A stretch of 64,000 bases of DNA from an uncultured Eubacterium sp. (GTDB taxonomy: Bacteria; Bacillota; Clostridia; Lachnospirales; Lachnospiraceae), in NCBI GenBank assembly GCA_947089855.1, contig CAMUML010000012.1:1-64000 (forward strand). Reading direction: 5' to 3'. The notes below the pieces were generated by a model. The model made no database searches. It was not told the origin of the DNA and saw only the letters and a list, made by a program, of their open reading frames with translations. Positions within the stretch are counted from its first letter, which is position 1; each line of letters opens with the position of its first letter. A program made the position numbers and the translations under genes. Of this stretch, positions 61,154 through 64,000 are shown one piece after another.

Positions 61154-61312
61154 TACACCGTAAAATAAATAACTGGCCATCTTGTTTGTCTAAATCTCCG
61201 GGAGCACATGGCAAAAATCCTCAATGTACCCCGGTACACCTCCGGTTTTTGCCATGCACTCTCGAAGATTTATCCGGCGCAATATAACCAGTTATTTATT
61301 TTACGGTGTACT
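61152..61312. mobile_element. 161-bp palindromic element, family E, copy 2
   Basis: Same sequence as 52331-52491, in opposite orientation, apparently without mismatch. ACTAGTAC occurs at both outer junctions, which may be part of the ends or a target duplication. It overlaps the stop codon of the AraC gene on its left. Confidence 0.85.
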
Positions 61313-61342
61313 AGTACTCCATCCAGAAAACCAATTTATACA

Positions 61343-61385
61343 AAAATTGGCCCTCCAGACACAACATCCGGAAGGCCAATTTTAT
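61343..61385. terminator. bidirectional terminator between convergent genes
   Basis: AAAATTGGCC and GGCCAATTTT form a perfect 10-bp stem, so A and T tracts occur on both strands. It lies between the AraC gene and the convergent GH4 gene at 61440. Confidence 0.75.
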
Positions 61386-61439
61386 CCTTTGAAAACAATC
61401 CCCCACTGGCTGGGGATCAAGTATCTACTGCCTGGGCGC

Positions 61440-62762
61440 TTACCGGTACATCTTCATATAGTCCCCATGCGCCTCCAGCAGCTCATCGCACATACCCACA
61501 ATGTCATCCATACTAAGCTCTGCCGCCGTATGCGGATCCAGCATCGCTGCCTGGTAAATATATTCTTTCTTCCTGGTTGCAGCGGCTTCTATAGCCAAAA
61601 GCTGTACATTGATATTGGTCATATTCATAGCCGCAAGCTGTACCGGAAGCCTGCCGACCCTGCAAGGCGCCACACCGCTGCTGTCCACTAGGCATGGCAC
61701 TTCTACGCAGGCATCCGCCGGAAGGTTTTCGATACACCCTTTATTGACCACATTTCCGCCGATTTTATAAGGCTGGCCGGTAACAACTGCTTCTATAATA
61801 TAGGAAGCATATTCCTTGCTCCGCTCATGTGTAATTTTCCCATCATTCAAGATGTTATTTTTTTCCTCTTCCCATTTTTCAATCTGCTCGATACACCTTC
61901 TTGGATACTCGTCCAGCGGAATATTGTATTTTTCGATTAAATCCGGGTATTTTGCCTTGATAAAAAGTGGGTTGTATTCCGCATTGTGTTCGCTGGATTC
62001 TGTGCAGTAATAGCCAAAACGCTTAATATACTCAAAACGTACCATATCGTTGTGTTTTTCTGATGCATTTTTCTCCGCTGCTTTCCTGCGGATTTCCGGA
62101 TATAGGTCGTTCCCGTCTTTATCATGCAGTGAAAGGAGCCAGCCCATATGGTTGATGCCTGCGATCGTCTCTACGCGCCCTTCCAGCTTATCTTCCATGC
62201 CAAGTTCTTCCAGCAGCGTTTTGGAGCATACCTGCACACTGTGGCACAGCCCGATGGTCTGGACGTTGGTATAGCGCTGCATATACCCGGTCAGTATGCC
62301 CATTGGATTTGTGTAATTTAAAAACAGTGCATCCGGGCACACTTCTTCCATATCCCTGGCAAACCCTTCCAGCACTGGTATGGTACGCAAGCCGCGCATA
62401 ATCCCGCCGATACCAAGGCTGTCTGCGATTGTCTGGCGCAGGCCATATTTTTTTGGAATTTCAAAATCGGTAATCGTACATGGGTCGTAGCCGCCTACCT
62501 GGATGGCATTGACTACAAATGAAGCGCCCCTTAACGCCTCTTTCCGGTTTTCTTCCCCTAAATATGCCTTGATGGAAGCACGGCCTTCATTGACATTTCT
62601 GTTAATTGCATTCAGGATAATTTCCGAATCCGAAAGCCGTTTCGGGTCGATGTCATAAAGCGCAATTTCGCTCCCACAAAGGGCTGGGCTGCACATGCAG
62701 TCGCCAAGTACATTCCTTGCAAAAACTGTGCTTCCTGCCCCCATAAAAGTAATTTTCACCAT
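61440..62762 (-). CDS. melA: alpha-galactosidase, glycoside hydrolase family 4
   Basis: A 440-residue GH4 enzyme. GAGSTVFARNVLGD binds NAD+. GLCHSV contains Cys173 and His174, and INHMGW contains His205. The CHS motif and length are those of MelA-type alpha-galactosidases, which split melibiose and raffinose-type sugars. It is cytoplasmic. GGAGG lies 9 bases before the ATG at 62762. An AraC regulator gene lies 81 bases upstream on the same strand, so the two are probably one transcript; no transporter gene is in the window. Confidence 0.92.
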   Translation of the reverse strand: MVKITFMGAGSTVFARNVLGDCMCSPALCGSEIALYDIDPKRLSDSEIILNAINRNVNEGRASIKAYLGEENRKEALRGASFVVNAIQVGGYDPCTITDFEIPKKYGLRQTIADSLGIGGIMRGLRTIPVLEGFARDMEEVCPDALFLNYTNPMGILTGYMQRYTNVQTIGLCHSVQVCSKTLLEELGMEDKLEGRVETIAGINHMGWLLSLHDKDGNDLYPEIRRKAAEKNASEKHNDMVRFEYIKRFGYYCTESSEHNAEYNPLFIKAKYPDLIEKYNIPLDEYPRRCIEQIEKWEEEKNNILNDGKITHERSKEYASYIIEAVVTGQPYKIGGNVVNKGCIENLPADACVEVPCLVDSSGVAPCRVGRLPVQLAAMNMTNINVQLLAIEAAATRKKEYIYQAAMLDPHTAAELSMDDIVGMCDELLEAHGDYMKMYR

Positions 62763-62843
62763 ATGCGTTTTCCTCCGTTTTTCTAATGTTTAACTTTCCT
62801 TTTTCTAATCCGTCTGATTTGGCTGTATGCAGCTTTTCCTGAT

Positions 62844-63752
62844 TTAGCGTATCCTCCTGCGGTAATCCCCTTTTTTGGATTTAACTACCAGTTCATGTTC
62901 CACTCCCCGGTAAGCCTTTGGGCTCATCCCAAAATGCTGTTTAAAAATCTTGGAAAAAGCTAGCTGGTCGGAATATCCAACCGCATTTGCAATTACGTTA
63001 ATCTGCATATCTGTTTTTTCCAGCAGCGACCGTGCTTTTTCCATACGCAGGTTCACCAGATATTCCTGCGGGGAACAGCCCATTGTCTTTTTAAAACTGC
63101 TGGTCAGGTAGCTGCGGTTAACACCGATATAATCGGCCAGTTCATTGATCTTTATCTTTTTATCATAGTTGCTCGCGATGTATTCCACCGCATATTTTAC
63201 ATAGACAGACCCTGGATATGGATGCATAGCAGCCCCTACGGAATTGCCCCTGTAATCTTTGATCAATTCTGAAAAAAACAGCATCAGAAAACCATTCCTG
63301 CGCAGCTCGTCCGAAAAAGAAAGCTGCCGCGACTCCAGCATTTCATCAATATAATCATTTAGTACCTTAATGCATCCTACTTTCCGCACGGGCATCCGCA
63401 TCGAAAAACCTGCGCTGTTTGCGCATTCGTCTGCTTTTAGGCCAGTGAATCCAATCCACATATAAGACCAAGGGTCTTCCAGGTCCGCTTCATACCACGC
63501 CTCAGTATTGGGCTGGATCATAAAGGCATCCCCAGGCCCTAAATGGTAAACCTTTCCATTTACTTCAAATGTCCCTTTTCCCTCCCTGACAAAATGCAGG
63601 ATATAGGAGGCCCTTAAATTCGGCCCATACCGGTGGCCTGGCTCGCAATATTCCCATCCGCAGTAAATTAGGCATATATCTACGGATTCCTTCTGAAGAT
63701 CTTCCAGACATTTATATTTTGCCGAGCTGGTATATCCTGATACCTGCTTCAT
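62844..63752 (-). CDS. AraC-family regulator (MsmR/RafR type) of the melA operon
   Basis: A 302-residue protein. The N-terminal cupin domain (SYILHFVREGKGTFEVNGKVYHLGPGDAFMIQPN) matches sugar-responsive AraC regulators such as MsmR and RafR. The C-terminal part has YIGVNRSYLTSSFKKTMG and VIANAVGYSDQLAFSKIFKQHFGMSPKAYR. It lies upstream of melA in the same direction. Its ribosome site is unusual: a run of ten G residues (63756-63765, minus strand) three bases before the ATG, instead of AGGAGG. Confidence 0.9.
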   Translation of the reverse strand: MKQVSGYTSSAKYKCLEDLQKESVDICLIYCGWEYCEPGHRYGPNLRASYILHFVREGKGTFEVNGKVYHLGPGDAFMIQPNTEAWYEADLEDPWSYMWIGFTGLKADECANSAGFSMRMPVRKVGCIKVLNDYIDEMLESRQLSFSDELRRNGFLMLFFSELIKDYRGNSVGAAMHPYPGSVYVKYAVEYIASNYDKKIKINELADYIGVNRSYLTSSFKKTMGCSPQEYLVNLRMEKARSLLEKTDMQINVIANAVGYSDQLAFSKIFKQHFGMSPKAYRGVEHELVVKSKKGDYRRRIR

Positions 63753-63898
63753 CTACCCCCCCCCCTTTCTGAAACGGCTTTTTTCCATACTACCCGCCAG
63801 CCCGCAAATTTTATGTCAAAATTGAAACGTTCCACCATTCCCAGTTCCGATACTAGGGCAATCCAACAACAGCCCCCTGTAGTCCATAGCCTTAAGTA

Positions 63899-63948
63899 TG
63901 CCAGACGCCGGATGCCTGGCTAAAAGCCCCGGCATTCGGCGTTTGGCA
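63899..63948. repeat. palindrome near the window end
   Basis: TGCCAGACGCCGGATGCC pairs with GGCATTCGGCGTTTGGCA; the two mismatches are G-T, so an RNA would form an 18-bp stem. No T run follows on either strand. It may be a repeat of the same kind as others in the window or the end of a gene outside it. Confidence 0.5.
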
Positions 63949-64000
63949 AAAATGTATGCTTCTATATCCTATCCCTTTTAATCTGCCACTTTCTTTATCG

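Noticed and set aside
1-64000. CRISPR array, tRNA, rRNA, prophage or intact insertion sequence
   Set aside because: No regularly spaced repeats, no tRNA-like TTCGAAT cloverleaf, no rRNA stretch, and no transposase, integrase or phage structural protein among the supported genes.

Overview
The window looks like chromosome from a spore-forming, anaerobic Firmicute, most likely a Lachnospiraceae-type gut Clostridium (inference). Supporting signs are a spoIIAA-spoIIAB-sigF operon, a meso-diaminopimelate dehydrogenase, desulfoferrodoxin, a T-box in front of valS, CIRCE operators, strong AGGAGG ribosome binding sites, and many glycoside-utilisation genes paired with AraC regulators. I see no rRNA, tRNA, CRISPR array, prophage or intact transposase.

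Layout. 0-4.4 kb: esterase, then a CoA-transferase plus acyl-CoA dehydrogenase pair. 4.5-8.3 kb: a repeat-rich stretch around a frameshifted Uma2-type nuclease gene, a MarR regulator and a MATE exporter. 8.4-14.9 kb: a glucuronide operon (beta-glucuronidase uidA, GPH transporter, UxuB-type reductase) with a divergent AraC regulator. 15-18.3 kb: CPBP protease, an EF-hand-like Ca-binding protein behind a leader terminator, and two palindromic elements. 18.4-22.3 kb: nifS-nifU-mnmA-mrp, sulfur mobilisation for Fe-S clusters and tRNA thiolation. 22.6-31.7 kb: aminotransferase, rarA, a class B PBP, a polysaccharide deacetylase and clpB under a CIRCE-overlapped promoter. 32-41.3 kb: vsr, dfx, Fe-ADH, metY, gltA, a MarR gene, an isolated CIRCE, ddh and a GH31 glucosidase. 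41.5-49.9 kb: spoIIA operon, a zinc-ribbon TPR membrane protein with a 47-residue upstream gene, a FapA/DUF342 protein and T-box-controlled valS. 50-57.7 kb: a candidate small RNA, a hemerythrin-receiver fusion, a heptapeptide-repeat lipoprotein, and a response regulator / histidine kinase / ABC module. 58.5-63.8 kb: two GH4 glycosidases with AraC regulators.

The most unusual feature is the density of small non-autonomous palindromic elements. Five elements with GTTAC...GTAAC-type ends (37, 144, 146 and two of 160 bp) are each flanked by a perfect, different 8-bp direct repeat, as is a 31-bp hairpin nested in one of them. This is a transposition signature. The two 160-bp copies read as identical. 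A second type, 161 bp, occurs as two identical copies in opposite orientation 8.7 kb apart. Several elements sit exactly at the 3' end of a gene and supply its stop codon. Other families are present in two or three diverged copies. No mobilising enzyme is encoded here.
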